Below are positions 37,521 through 45,919 of a stretch of 64,000 nucleotides of DNA, piece after piece; the first letter of the stretch is position 1; every line of letters begins with the position of its first letter. Origin of the DNA: Microbacterium indicum DSM 19969 (GTDB lineage Bacteria > Actinomycetota > Actinomycetes > Actinomycetales > Microbacteriaceae). The stretch spans positions 124,001 to 188,000 of the forward strand of contig NZ_AULR01000001.1 in NCBI RefSeq assembly GCF_000422385.1, in the 5' to 3' direction. The position numbers were made by a program, and so were the translations under genes. A model generated the notes under the pieces. The model did no database searches. It had not been told where the DNA came from and saw nothing but the letters and a program-made list of their open reading frames with translations.

Positions 37521-37526
37521 TAGACT
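37521..37526 (+). promoter_or_regulatory. Probable -10 element (TAGACT), leaderless type
   Basis: TAGACT ends six bases before GTG 37533, with no room for a ribosome binding site. The hexamer is identical to the one before the gene at 1689. Confidence 0.5.
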
Positions 37527-37532
37527 TCCCGG

Positions 37533-39230
37533 GTGACTCGACCTGGCCAGCACGCCGACGCGCAGCCCATCGTCTTCCGCAACCACTGGCGAGACGTCTT
37601 CGACGGCACGGTTCCCGACGACTGGGAGCCCACGCTGTCGGTGTCGGTGATCATCCCCGCCTACAAGTCGAAGACGCTCGAGTTCACGCTCGCGTCGCTC
37701 GCGGCGCAGGACTACCCCGAGCATCTCCTCGAGGTCGTCGTGCTCGACGACGGCGGCGGCGAGGAGCCCGTCGAGATCGGCGAGTACGCCCACCCGAACA
37801 CGCGGCTCATCCGGGTGCACGAGGTCAGCGACGGCTGGGGCCGGTCGAACGCGACCGACATCGGCATCAAGGCCACGACGGGCGACATCATCTACTGGGT
37901 CGACTCCGACATGATCCTGTTCCGCGACAACGTGCGCCAGCACGCCAAGTGGGCCCACTTCATCCCCGAGGCGGCGACGATCGGCGACAAGGGCTTCATC
38001 GAGACCTGGGACTACACGCCCGAGCAGGTCTTCGAGAAGGTGCGCGACGACTCGATCCGCGACGACTACGACCCCGCCGAACTGTACGAGCACTGGTCGA
38101 TGGAGATCTACCGCAGCACCGACGAGCTCAACGACTCGAACGGCCGCAACTACTCGACGCACATGGGCGCGACCGCGACCGTCACGCGCGAGGTGTACGA
38201 CCGGACCTTCGGCCAGGACACGCGCCTCCACCTCGGCGAGGACACCGAGATCGCCTACCAGCTGTGGCAGGCCGGCGCCGTGTTCATCCCCGTGCACGAG
38301 GCGCTCGCCTGGCACATGGGCCCCGGCACGGTGCAGCACCAGGGCGAGAAGGTCGCGTGGCACAACAACGTGCACTTCGCGCAGCGCATGCCGATCCCCC
38401 GCTACCGCCGCACGGCCGACAACCGCATCTGGGAGGTGCCCCTCCTCACGGTCGTGACCGAGGTCACCGCCGAGACGGCGAAGTGGGCGCGGCCCGCGAT
38501 CGACCGCATCCTCAACAACACGCAGACCGACGTCCACGTCGTGCTCGTCGGCCCGTGGAGCGAGCTGCACGAGGGTCGGCGCCGCATGCTCGCGGATCCG
38601 CTGAACGAGCTGTACCTCGTCCGCGAGTGGTTCCGCACCGACAACCGCGTGAAGTTCGTCGAGGAGCGCCCCGAGACGGTCTTCCCATCGCCGTTCCGCA
38701 TCGACATGCCGATCACGGTCGCGCTCGAGAGCACGAGCCTCCAGGCGATGTACCGCAAGATCGACCAGGAGCAGCACGGCGCCGTCCGCTACTTCACCCC
38801 CGGGCACGGCAACGACGAGGCCGTCACGATCTGGAACTCCTACGCCGTCGCCCGCGCGACGAAGTACGTGACGGGCGAGCGCACGCTCATCGACGCCGTC
38901 GCCGACGTGTCGGGCTTCGAGTGGGCCGCTGGCGACGAGGCGAAGATCTCGGACCTCCGCGACCACGACGATCTCGACCAGCGCATCGTGCGCGTCGACC
39001 CGATCGTCGCGCGTCTTGAGAAGGACCTCTGGCGCATGACCAAGCGCGCTGAGGCCGCCGAGGCCGAGGCCGCCGACCTGCGCGGCGTCACCCTCACGCG
39101 GCAGATCGCTCGCCGCGCCAACGGCGCGACCGGCGGTGCCGCGGGCCGCGTCGCGCGCAAGGCGAACGACGCCCTCGGCGGGCTTCCGTCGCGGGCCGCG
39201 CGCAGGATCCGCCGGGGGCTCTCACGCTGA
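37533..39230 (+). CDS. GT2 glycosyltransferase
   Basis: 565 residues. The GT-A domain starts SVSVIIPAYKSKTLEFTL, with the DxD motif Asp124-Ser-Asp126 (YWVDSDMIL) and an acceptor motif GEDTEIAYQLWQAG. A second domain follows (about 310-500) and the last ~60 residues are basic, coiled-coil-like and Ala/Arg-rich. GTG 37533 follows a leaderless-type -10. A hairpin terminator lies 24 bases after the stop, within the next gene. Confidence 0.85.
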   Translation: MTRPGQHADAQPIVFRNHWRDVFDGTVPDDWEPTLSVSVIIPAYKSKTLEFTLASLAAQDYPEHLLEVVVLDDGGGEEPVEIGEYAHPNTRLIRVHEVSDGWGRSNATDIGIKATTGDIIYWVDSDMILFRDNVRQHAKWAHFIPEAATIGDKGFIETWDYTPEQVFEKVRDDSIRDDYDPAELYEHWSMEIYRSTDELNDSNGRNYSTHMGATATVTREVYDRTFGQDTRLHLGEDTEIAYQLWQAGAVFIPVHEALAWHMGPGTVQHQGEKVAWHNNVHFAQRMPIPRYRRTADNRIWEVPLLTVVTEVTAETAKWARPAIDRILNNTQTDVHVVLVGPWSELHEGRRRMLADPLNELYLVREWFRTDNRVKFVEERPETVFPSPFRIDMPITVALESTSLQAMYRKIDQEQHGAVRYFTPGHGNDEAVTIWNSYAVARATKYVTGERTLIDAVADVSGFEWAAGDEAKISDLRDHDDLDQRIVRVDPIVARLEKDLWRMTKRAEAAEAEAADLRGVTLTRQIARRANGATGGAAGRVARKANDALGGLPSRAARRIRRGLSR

Positions 39231-39235
39231 GCACC

Positions 39236-41326
39236 ATGGCGCAGAAGCCGCAGAACCCGAACGGGGCCCGCACCAGCGGGCCCCGTTCGGGTTTCCGAGC
39301 TGATATTCAGGCACTTCGCGCGATCGCGGTAGCGAGCGTCCTCCTGTATCACCTCTGGCCCAACCGCCTCACGGGCGGCTTCGTCGGCGTCGACGTCTTC
39401 TTCGTCATCAGCGGCTACCTCATCACGTCGCACCTGCTCCGCGAGAGGGAGAAGACGGGGCGCATCGCGCTCGGCACGTTCTGGGCGCGCCGGGCATCGC
39501 GTCTGCTGCCTGCGTCGCTCACGACGCTGCTCGTGACCGCCGTCGCCGTCATCGTGTGGGTTCCGCGCACGGCGTGGCAGCAGTTCCTCGGCGACGTCAC
39601 GGCGTCGGCGCTCTACGTCCAGAACTGGAACCTGCAGGCGCAGGCCGTCGACTACCTCGCGTCCGATCAGAACGCCTCGCCCGTGCAGCACTTCTGGACG
39701 CTGTCGGCCGAGGAGCAGTTCTATGTCATGCTCCCGCTCCTGCTGGTCGCCGCGTTCTGGACGTTCCGCCGCTTCGCCTGGCGCCGCGTCGCGTTCCTCG
39801 TGATCGGCGCCGCGACGCTCGCGTCCTTCGCCTTCTCGCTGTGGCTCATGCACGCCGACCCGAGCGAGGCGTACTTCTCCACCTTCACCCGCGCGTGGGA
39901 GTTCGGGCTCGGGGCCATCCTCGCGTTCGCGCCGCCCCTGGCGAGCAGAGCCCGCGCGACGACCGCCGCCGTCGTCGGCGTCACCGCGATCCTCGTCGCC
40001 GACGTCGCCTACACGGGCTCGACCCCCTTCCCCGGCGCGACGGCGCTGCTGCCCGTCGTCGGCGCGGCCCTCGCGATCTGGGGCGGAGCGTCGTCGCCGC
40101 TCGAGCGCTTCGGACGCTTCTCCCCCGTCTCATTCCTCGGCCGCGTGTCGTACGCCGTCTACCTCTGGCACTGGCCGTTCGTCGTGATCCTCCCGTACGT
40201 CACGGGTCGCCCGCTCACGACCCTCGACAAGCTCGTGATCATCGCGGCGAGCCTCCTGCTGGCCTGGCTCTCCACGACCTACCTCGAGGACCTCGTCCGG
40301 CAGTCGCCAAGACTCCTGAAGGGCAGGCGCCCCCGCACGATCGCGATCGTGAGCGCGGCCGGCATGGCCTGCGTCCTCGCGGCGTCGCTCGGCGGGGCGC
40401 AGGTCCAGCGCTACGACTCGGACCACGCGGCTCAGGAGATCGAGCAGATGCTCGAGGACCCGCCCGAGTGCCTCGGCGCGTCGTCGGTCGGCGACGACGG
40501 CTGCGACCCCGCGACGGACGACCTGCTCACACCCCCCGATTTCGCGGCGCAGGACATGCCCGACGTGTACGACACCGACTGCATGTCGGCCGACGACTTC
40601 GCCGAGCACACCGTGTGCCATTACGGCAGCGACGACCCGAACGCGACCCAGGTCGCGCTGATCGGCAACTCGCACGCGGCGCAGTATCTGCCGCCGCTCG
40701 AGCGGATCGCGAAGGACGAGAACCTCGCGATCACGACCTATCTGACCTACGAATGCCACACCGTCGATCGCACGATCGTGTTCGACGAAGCCGACCGCAC
40801 GGCGGGGTGCACTGCGTGGAACGACTGGGCGATCCCGGCGGTCGAGGACGGCGGCTACGACCTCGTCCTCACGAGCAATCGCACGCAGCGACCCATCGCG
40901 GGATACGAGGGCGACGATCAGGTCGACGCCGACCAGCAGCAGCAGGTCGACGCGTACGGCCGCGTGCTGACGCGGTGGAGCGACGCCGGGGCGCGGATCG
41001 TCGTCTTCCGCGACGACCCGCGCCGCGATGCCGAGCAGTCGACGGCGCCGGAGTGCGTCGCCGCGAACGGGCCGGGCGAGGCGTGCGACAGGCCGCTCTC
41101 GGACGCCGAGGTGCCCGACCCCGAGGCAGACGCGGCCCAGCATCTCGCCGATTCCGGCCGCGACGTGTCGATCTTCGATCCGACCCCGTGGATCTGCCCC
41201 GACGACGTCTGTCGGTCGGTCGTCGGCGGCGTCATCGTCTGGTGGGATACCAATCACATGACGAAGACGTTCGCCACGACCCTCGAGGGGCCCATCCGCA
41301 GGGTGGTCGCAGGAGATCGCCAATAG
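39236..41326 (+). CDS. Acyltransferase-3 (OafA-type) with C-terminal SGNH domain
   Basis: 696 residues. The ACYL3 membrane domain begins FRADIQALRAIAVASVLLYH and spans about ten helices to residue ~385. The C-terminal SGNH hydrolase-like domain has GNSH with nucleophile Ser479 and the Asp671-xx-His674 pair (DTNHMT). Such proteins O-acetylate envelope glycans, the membrane part passing acyl groups to the outer domain. No start codon exists between 39236 and the conserved ACYL3 start, so the reading frame must pass through the strong hairpin at 39254-39293. Sampled GC (about 63%) is lower than in the flanks. Confidence 0.9.
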   Translation: MAQKPQNPNGARTSGPRSGFRADIQALRAIAVASVLLYHLWPNRLTGGFVGVDVFFVISGYLITSHLLREREKTGRIALGTFWARRASRLLPASLTTLLVTAVAVIVWVPRTAWQQFLGDVTASALYVQNWNLQAQAVDYLASDQNASPVQHFWTLSAEEQFYVMLPLLLVAAFWTFRRFAWRRVAFLVIGAATLASFAFSLWLMHADPSEAYFSTFTRAWEFGLGAILAFAPPLASRARATTAAVVGVTAILVADVAYTGSTPFPGATALLPVVGAALAIWGGASSPLERFGRFSPVSFLGRVSYAVYLWHWPFVVILPYVTGRPLTTLDKLVIIAASLLLAWLSTTYLEDLVRQSPRLLKGRRPRTIAIVSAAGMACVLAASLGGAQVQRYDSDHAAQEIEQMLEDPPECLGASSVGDDGCDPATDDLLTPPDFAAQDMPDVYDTDCMSADDFAEHTVCHYGSDDPNATQVALIGNSHAAQYLPPLERIAKDENLAITTYLTYECHTVDRTIVFDEADRTAGCTAWNDWAIPAVEDGGYDLVLTSNRTQRPIAGYEGDDQVDADQQQQVDAYGRVLTRWSDAGARIVVFRDDPRRDAEQSTAPECVAANGPGEACDRPLSDAEVPDPEADAAQHLADSGRDVSIFDPTPWICPDDVCRSVVGGVIVWWDTNHMTKTFATTLEGPIRRVVAGDRQ
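39254..39296 (+). terminator. Strong hairpin with T-run inside the start of the acyltransferase gene
   Basis: A perfect 18-bp stem (39254-39271 with 39276-39293), a four-base loop ACCA, then TTTCC. It has the form of an intrinsic terminator for the GT2 gene ending at 39230, yet covers codons 7-20 of the downstream open frame. It could therefore act as an attenuator. Confidence 0.75.
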
Positions 41327-41329
41327 GGT
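41324..41329 (+). promoter_or_regulatory. Probable -10 element (TAGGGT), leaderless type
   Basis: TAGGGT overlaps the acyltransferase stop codon (TAG 41324-41326) and ends seven bases before GTG 41337. The same hexamer and spacing precede the Fur-family gene. Confidence 0.5.
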
Positions 41330-41336
41330 TTACCTC

Positions 41337-43025
41337 GTGAAACGGATCGACTGGGCCGCGGCTTCTCTCTCGCTCACTCTCTCGGTCCTCACGGTCCTCG
41401 GCGCCTCGTACGACGACTCCGCGAGCGCAGCCTGGTTCGCGGGATCCCGGGGAGGCGCGATCTCGAGCGCGATCGCCGTCGTGCTCCTCGCGATCGCCCT
41501 CTATCTCGTCGTGTCGCTGCTGTTCCGCGGCCTCGACCGCATGTGGGACCCGTCGCGCCCCGCTGAGGAACCCGTGCGCCTGGGACGACGACTCCTCGCA
41601 TACGGCGGGGTCGTCCTCGCGGGCTGGCTGCCGTGGCTCCTCGTGCACTACCCGGGCAACATCGACTCCGACACGATGACGCAGCGGCTGCAGTGGATCG
41701 GGTACGCCGAGCCCGTCAACCACCACCCGTGGTTCGACACCATGGTGTTCGGCTGGTTCTGGGGTCTCGGCGGTGCGCTGGGCGACGACCGCGTCGGCCT
41801 GTTCGCCTACCTGGTCCTCCAGGAGATCGCGACCGCCGCGGGCGTCGGCCTCGCCATCGCCTATCTGGGCCGCATCGGCCTCGCCAGGTGCGCGCAGTGG
41901 GCGCTGACGGTCGTCGCCGCCGTCTTCCCCGTGTTCGCTCTCGCACCGTCGGTCATGAGCAAGGACGCGTTCGCCAACGTGTTCTGGCTCCCGACGCTCG
42001 TGTTCCTCACCGAGATCGTGCGCACCCGGGGCGCCGTCCTCCGGCGCCCGTGGGTCTCGGCGGGCGGCATCGCGGCGATCACCCTCCTCGTGCTGGCGAA
42101 GCGCACCAACGTCTACCTCCTCGTCATCTGCGCCGTCGTCCTCCTGTTCGTCGTCGCGCGCGGCGTGCGGCTGCGCCTCGCGGCCGGGGCCGTCGGCGTC
42201 CTCGTCGTCACCGTCGGGGTCTGGCCGATGCTCGTCCTCCCGGCCATCGGAGTCAAGGACGCGACGTCGACCGACATCATGACGGTGTTCGTCCAGCAGA
42301 CGGCGCGCACGGTCCAGGAACACGGGGACGAGCTGCCGGAAGACGAGCGCGAAGCGATCGACGCCGTGCTGCGGTACGACGGCCTCGGTGAGGCGTACGA
42401 CCCGACCCGATCCGACAACGTCAAGGGCCGCTGGGACGCCGACGGTCCGGTCGGCGAGAAGCTCGCCTATCTCCGCGTCTGGTTCGCCGAGCTCCTGCGC
42501 TACCCCGGCACGTACCTGTCGGCGACCGCCGCGAACACATACGAGTACTTCTCTCCCGTGACGCCGATGACGATGCAGATGACCGACGTCCTGGATCGGT
42601 ACGTCGACTTCTGGGAGTCGCGCAGCTACGACGAGGTCACGACGGACGACGTCCAGGTGCTCGTCGACGGTCTCAGCCAGCCTCAGGCCCTGGACGGGGC
42701 GCGCGAGACGGCCAACGGGCTCTACACGCTCGCGGCAGACGGGAACCCCCTGTTCTCCAAGGCGATCTTCTCCTCGTGGATCCCCCTCCTCCTGCTCGCC
42801 TGGGCGATCCGCCGGCGGAGCGGACTCCACGTTCTCGCGACGATCCCGATGTTCGTCACCCTCCTGTTCCTCGTCGCGAGCCCCGTCGCCCTGCCCCGGT
42901 ACATCCTCCCGATGGTCACCGGCGCGATCTTCGCCGTCGGCCTCATGATGACCCCCGCACGCCGACAGGAGCAGGGCGAGGCTCCGCTCCCGCGTCCGCA
43001 GGATCCTCAGCAGGGCGGTCATTAG
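41337..43025 (+). CDS. Large multi-pass membrane protein, DUF6020-like
   Basis: 562 residues with about twelve helices. Motifs HYPGNIDSDTMTQ, NHHPWFDTMVFGWFWG, MSKDAFANVFWLP and KRTNVYLL match the protein encoded at 33582-35468. An extracytoplasmic region lies near residues 315-460. Probably a GT-C-like enzyme using a lipid-linked sugar; no experimental function is known to me. GTG 41337 is chosen from the -10 spacing. Confidence 0.76.
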   Translation: MKRIDWAAASLSLTLSVLTVLGASYDDSASAAWFAGSRGGAISSAIAVVLLAIALYLVVSLLFRGLDRMWDPSRPAEEPVRLGRRLLAYGGVVLAGWLPWLLVHYPGNIDSDTMTQRLQWIGYAEPVNHHPWFDTMVFGWFWGLGGALGDDRVGLFAYLVLQEIATAAGVGLAIAYLGRIGLARCAQWALTVVAAVFPVFALAPSVMSKDAFANVFWLPTLVFLTEIVRTRGAVLRRPWVSAGGIAAITLLVLAKRTNVYLLVICAVVLLFVVARGVRLRLAAGAVGVLVVTVGVWPMLVLPAIGVKDATSTDIMTVFVQQTARTVQEHGDELPEDEREAIDAVLRYDGLGEAYDPTRSDNVKGRWDADGPVGEKLAYLRVWFAELLRYPGTYLSATAANTYEYFSPVTPMTMQMTDVLDRYVDFWESRSYDEVTTDDVQVLVDGLSQPQALDGARETANGLYTLAADGNPLFSKAIFSSWIPLLLLAWAIRRRSGLHVLATIPMFVTLLFLVASPVALPRYILPMVTGAIFAVGLMMTPARRQEQGEAPLPRPQDPQQGGH

Positions 43026-43068
43026 GATGGCGGGGTCGTCCGCCCCCGTCCACGATCCGGAGATCCGC

Positions 43069-43563
43069 ATGCCGAAGAAGGGCCTCTTCGCCAAGGTTCG
43101 TCAGGCGGGAGCCTTCCTCGCGATCGGCGGCATCGCCTTCGTGATCGACTTCCTGACGTACAACGGACTCGTCTTCTGGGTCACCGGGCACGGGCCGATG
43201 TTCGAGCACCCCATCTGGGCGAAGATCATCGCGATCGTCGTCGCGACGCTCTTCACCTACGTCGGCAACCGGTACTGGACGTTCAACGACCGGCACCTGC
43301 CGCACAAGCTCTCGCGCTACGTGATCTTCGTCGTCGTCAACGGCTTCGCGGTCCTCCTGCAGCTCGCGCCGCTGTGGGTCTCGCGGTACGTGCTCGGGCT
43401 GCACGACCCGATCTCGGACAACATCTCGGGCACGTTCATCGGCCAGATCCTCGCGACGGCGTTCCGCTACGTCGCGTACGACCGCTGGGTCTTCCCCCAC
43501 ACCCCGAAGCCCGAGGCCGTCGACGAGACGCCGGCCGCGCGTCAGCGCGAGGCGGCCGAGTAG
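43069..43563 (+). CDS. GtrA-family membrane protein
   Basis: 164 residues with four membrane helices and the family landmarks FLAIGGIAFVIDF, NRYWTFND and AFRYVAYDRWVF. GtrA proteins are proposed flippases for polyprenyl-phosphate sugars made by GtrB-type transferases; a GtrB-like gene lies convergently next door. ATG 43069 has GGAG eight bases upstream; ATG 43027 would add 14 residues. The 3' end overlaps the convergent gene by 22 bases. Confidence 0.9.
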   Translation: MPKKGLFAKVRQAGAFLAIGGIAFVIDFLTYNGLVFWVTGHGPMFEHPIWAKIIAIVVATLFTYVGNRYWTFNDRHLPHKLSRYVIFVVVNGFAVLLQLAPLWVSRYVLGLHDPISDNISGTFIGQILATAFRYVAYDRWVFPHTPKPEAVDETPAARQREAAE

Positions 43564-44477
43564 CGCAGGTACGCGAGGCGGCTCGCCTCGCGGCGCTCCT
43601 TGAGCACACCGTCGAGCACGAGGCCGACCGCCCAGGCGAGGCCGCCCGCGACGCCGAGCGCGACCGTGACGAGGGCCGTCGGGAAGCGCGGCACGAGACC
43701 CGTCTGGGCGAACTCGACGATGAGCGGGATCCCGAGGATCACGGCGACGAGCAGGAACACGGCGCCGACGATGCCGTAGAAGAACAGCGGGCGCTCGTGG
43801 CGGATCAGCTGGATCACGAGGTTCAGGATCCGGAAGCCGTCGTGGTAGGTGCGGAGCTTGCTCTCGCTGCCGGCCGGGCGGTCCTTGAATCCGACGGCGA
43901 CCTCGGCCTGCGGCACGCGCAGGCTCATCACGTGGACCGTGAGCTCGGTCTCGATCTCGAACTCGCGGGACGCCGCGGGGAAGCTCTTGACGAAGCGGCG
44001 CGACATGACGCGGTACCCGCTCAGCATGTCGCCGACCTCGTCGCCGAAAACGCTGCCGACGAGCAGGTTGAAGCCCTTGTTGCCGAGCTCGTGGCCCGAT
44101 CGATACGCCGACTCGACGCCCTCGGGCTGCGTGCGCACGCCGAGCACGTGGTCGTACGGGCCGTCCTGGAGCGTGCGGATCATCTCGGGCAGCGCCGCGG
44201 CGTCGTAGGTGTCGTCGCCGTCGATCATGACGTAGATGTCGGCGTCGATATCGGCGAAGGCGCGGCGCACGACGTTGCCCTTGCCCTTGCGCTCCTCGCG
44301 CCGCACGATCGCGCCGGCGGCCGCGGCGACCGCGGCCGTGCGGTCCGAGCTGTTGTTGTCGTAGACGTAGATCGCCATCTCGGGCACGGCCGCGCGGAGG
44401 TCGGCGATCACCTGACCGACGGCGACCTCCTCGTTGTAGCAGGGGACGATCGCGGCGATCACGGGGGGCGTCGACAT
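43542..44477 (-). CDS. GtrB/DPM1-like polyprenyl-phosphate glycosyltransferase (GT2)
   Basis: 311 residues. The GT-A domain starts AAIVPCYNEEVAVGQVI, with DGDD at 86-89 and the SGYRVMSRRF and ELTVH segments. Two C-terminal membrane helices lie at about 235-258 and 268-292. It likely transfers a hexose from a nucleotide sugar to undecaprenyl phosphate at the inner face of the membrane, for flipping by the GtrA protein and use by GT-C enzymes. It ends the minus-strand run that begins at 52667. Confidence 0.9.
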   Translation of the reverse strand: MSTPPVIAAIVPCYNEEVAVGQVIADLRAAVPEMAIYVYDNNSSDRTAAVAAAAGAIVRREERKGKGNVVRRAFADIDADIYVMIDGDDTYDAAALPEMIRTLQDGPYDHVLGVRTQPEGVESAYRSGHELGNKGFNLLVGSVFGDEVGDMLSGYRVMSRRFVKSFPAASREFEIETELTVHVMSLRVPQAEVAVGFKDRPAGSESKLRTYHDGFRILNLVIQLIRHERPLFFYGIVGAVFLLVAVILGIPLIVEFAQTGLVPRFPTALVTVALGVAGGLAWAVGLVLDGVLKERREASRLAYLRYSAASR

Positions 44478-44534
44478 GCGGCGTGCGGGTCTTTCTCGAG
44501 GAAGGCGGCGGCGCGCGGTCCGGCGCGCGCCCTC

Positions 44535-44552
44535 CCCCGATCCTAATCGGGG
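44535..44552. other. Short hairpin between two co-directional genes
   Basis: CCCCGAT and ATCGGGG form a 7-bp stem with loop CCTA, just after the sulfotransferase-like stop and upstream of the GtrB-like gene on the minus strand. There is no T-tract. It could lower read-through or protect mRNA ends. Confidence 0.4.
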
Positions 44553-44556
44553 CCGC

Positions 44557-45855
44557 TCAGCCGCCGCGAAGCCTCCGCGCGACGCGCCGCGCCGCTTCCC
44601 GAACGAGGTCGGCGGCGCGCAGCTCGCCGACGAGCGGGCCCTCGCGCAGCCGCAGCTCGTGGCGCAGGCGGTCGCGCTCGGCCGCGAGCCGCGCCTGCTC
44701 GCGCTGCGCCGTCGCGAGGGCGGTCGTGGCCACGGCCGCCGCGGCGGCCTGCTCCGCGCGGTGGTCGCGGACGATCCCGCGTGCGACCGCGACGGCCACG
44801 TCGACGGGAACGTCGGTCGCGTCGTTGTGATGGGGCGCGTCAGTCGCCCGGCTCGCGATCCGCAGGGCGTCGAGATCGCCGACCACCCGCACGCCGGTCG
44901 CGGCGATCTCGTCCGCGTGGCGCCGGCTCGCCGCGTCGGCGAGGTCGGCCGCCCACCCCGGGAGCGCGAGAACCGCCTCGTCGCCGCGCGGCCGGCGCTC
45001 GAGGATCGCCTGCGGCAGCGCGATCGGCAGGCGCCCCTTCCGCTTCTCGAAGGAGGTCTCCGGCGCTTCGTACGCCTCGTTGAGCGCGAGCATGAGCGAG
45101 GCCTCGCCGACCGTCATGCCGCGGTTCGCGACGCCGCCGTCGTCGGCGACGTCGAGCATGCCCGCGGGCAGGCCGAGCATGCCCTCGAACGCACCCGTCA
45201 GGTTGTCGCGGTGCGCCGGGTCGACGACGACGACCGTGACGTTGTCGGCGCCGACGACGCGCGCCCAGCGCTCGACGATCGCGCCCTGCTCGGCGCGCAT
45301 CGCGACGTGCTTCACCTGCCACCGCGTGTGCGGGTCGGGCGCAGGGCGATCCGTCAGCGTGTAGGCGAGCCAGTCGTCGAAGGTGTGCAGCATCGTCGTC
45401 TTGAGGAACTCCTGCCACGTCGCGGTCAGGATCGAGCCGAACTGGCGGACCGAGACGACGACGTGCAGGTCCTCTCCGAGCTCGTCGCGGAATCGCCGCG
45501 CCTGGTCGTCGTCGCTCTCGGCGATCCACTCGTGCGAGATCCAGACGCGGCGCTCGGTCTCGGAGTCGACGCGCCGGCGCAGGTCCGACCAGTGCTCGGG
45601 ACCCGGAACGCCGTCGGTCTCGGCGAGCCGCATGCCCATGAGCGAGGCGACGGGCATGAGGTGGTCGTGGCGGTTCGTGAGGCCCCGCGGGTACAGGACC
45701 CCCGCGCGCTTGAGCGCGCCGTGCCGCGCGACGGCGGTGCGCTGGAGCGCCGTCGTGCCGGTCTTGGGCAGGCCGATATGGAGCAGGCGAGAACGTTCGG
45801 GAAGGAGCAGCTCGGGCGCTGCCCCTTCATGAGATGAGGCGGGCATGCATGCCAT
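44557..45855 (-). CDS. Sulfotransferase-like P-loop protein with C-terminal helix
   Basis: About 432 residues. The N-terminus holds LLHIGLPKTGTTALQ (PKTGTT at 30-35), the 5'-phosphosulfate loop typical of sulfotransferases, and SVRQFGS resembles the 3'-phosphate loop. The last ~90 residues form a charged coiled coil ending in a basic tail. It may sulfate a polymer sugar, or be a related kinase-like protein as often seen in actinobacterial wall clusters. ATG 45855 or 45846 are both possible starts, with no clear ribosome binding site. Confidence 0.75.
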   Translation of the reverse strand: MACMPASSHEGAAPELLLPERSRLLHIGLPKTGTTALQRTAVARHGALKRAGVLYPRGLTNRHDHLMPVASLMGMRLAETDGVPGPEHWSDLRRRVDSETERRVWISHEWIAESDDDQARRFRDELGEDLHVVVSVRQFGSILTATWQEFLKTTMLHTFDDWLAYTLTDRPAPDPHTRWQVKHVAMRAEQGAIVERWARVVGADNVTVVVVDPAHRDNLTGAFEGMLGLPAGMLDVADDGGVANRGMTVGEASLMLALNEAYEAPETSFEKRKGRLPIALPQAILERRPRGDEAVLALPGWAADLADAASRRHADEIAATGVRVVGDLDALRIASRATDAPHHNDATDVPVDVAVAVARGIVRDHRAEQAAAAAVATTALATAQREQARLAAERDRLRHELRLREGPLVGELRAADLVREAARRVARRLRGG

Positions 45856-45919
45856 GCAACCGGAGGACCGTATGCGCGTCGTTGCCCCGGCTTGTGGATC
45901 TGTGATGTGCCGCGTCGCC

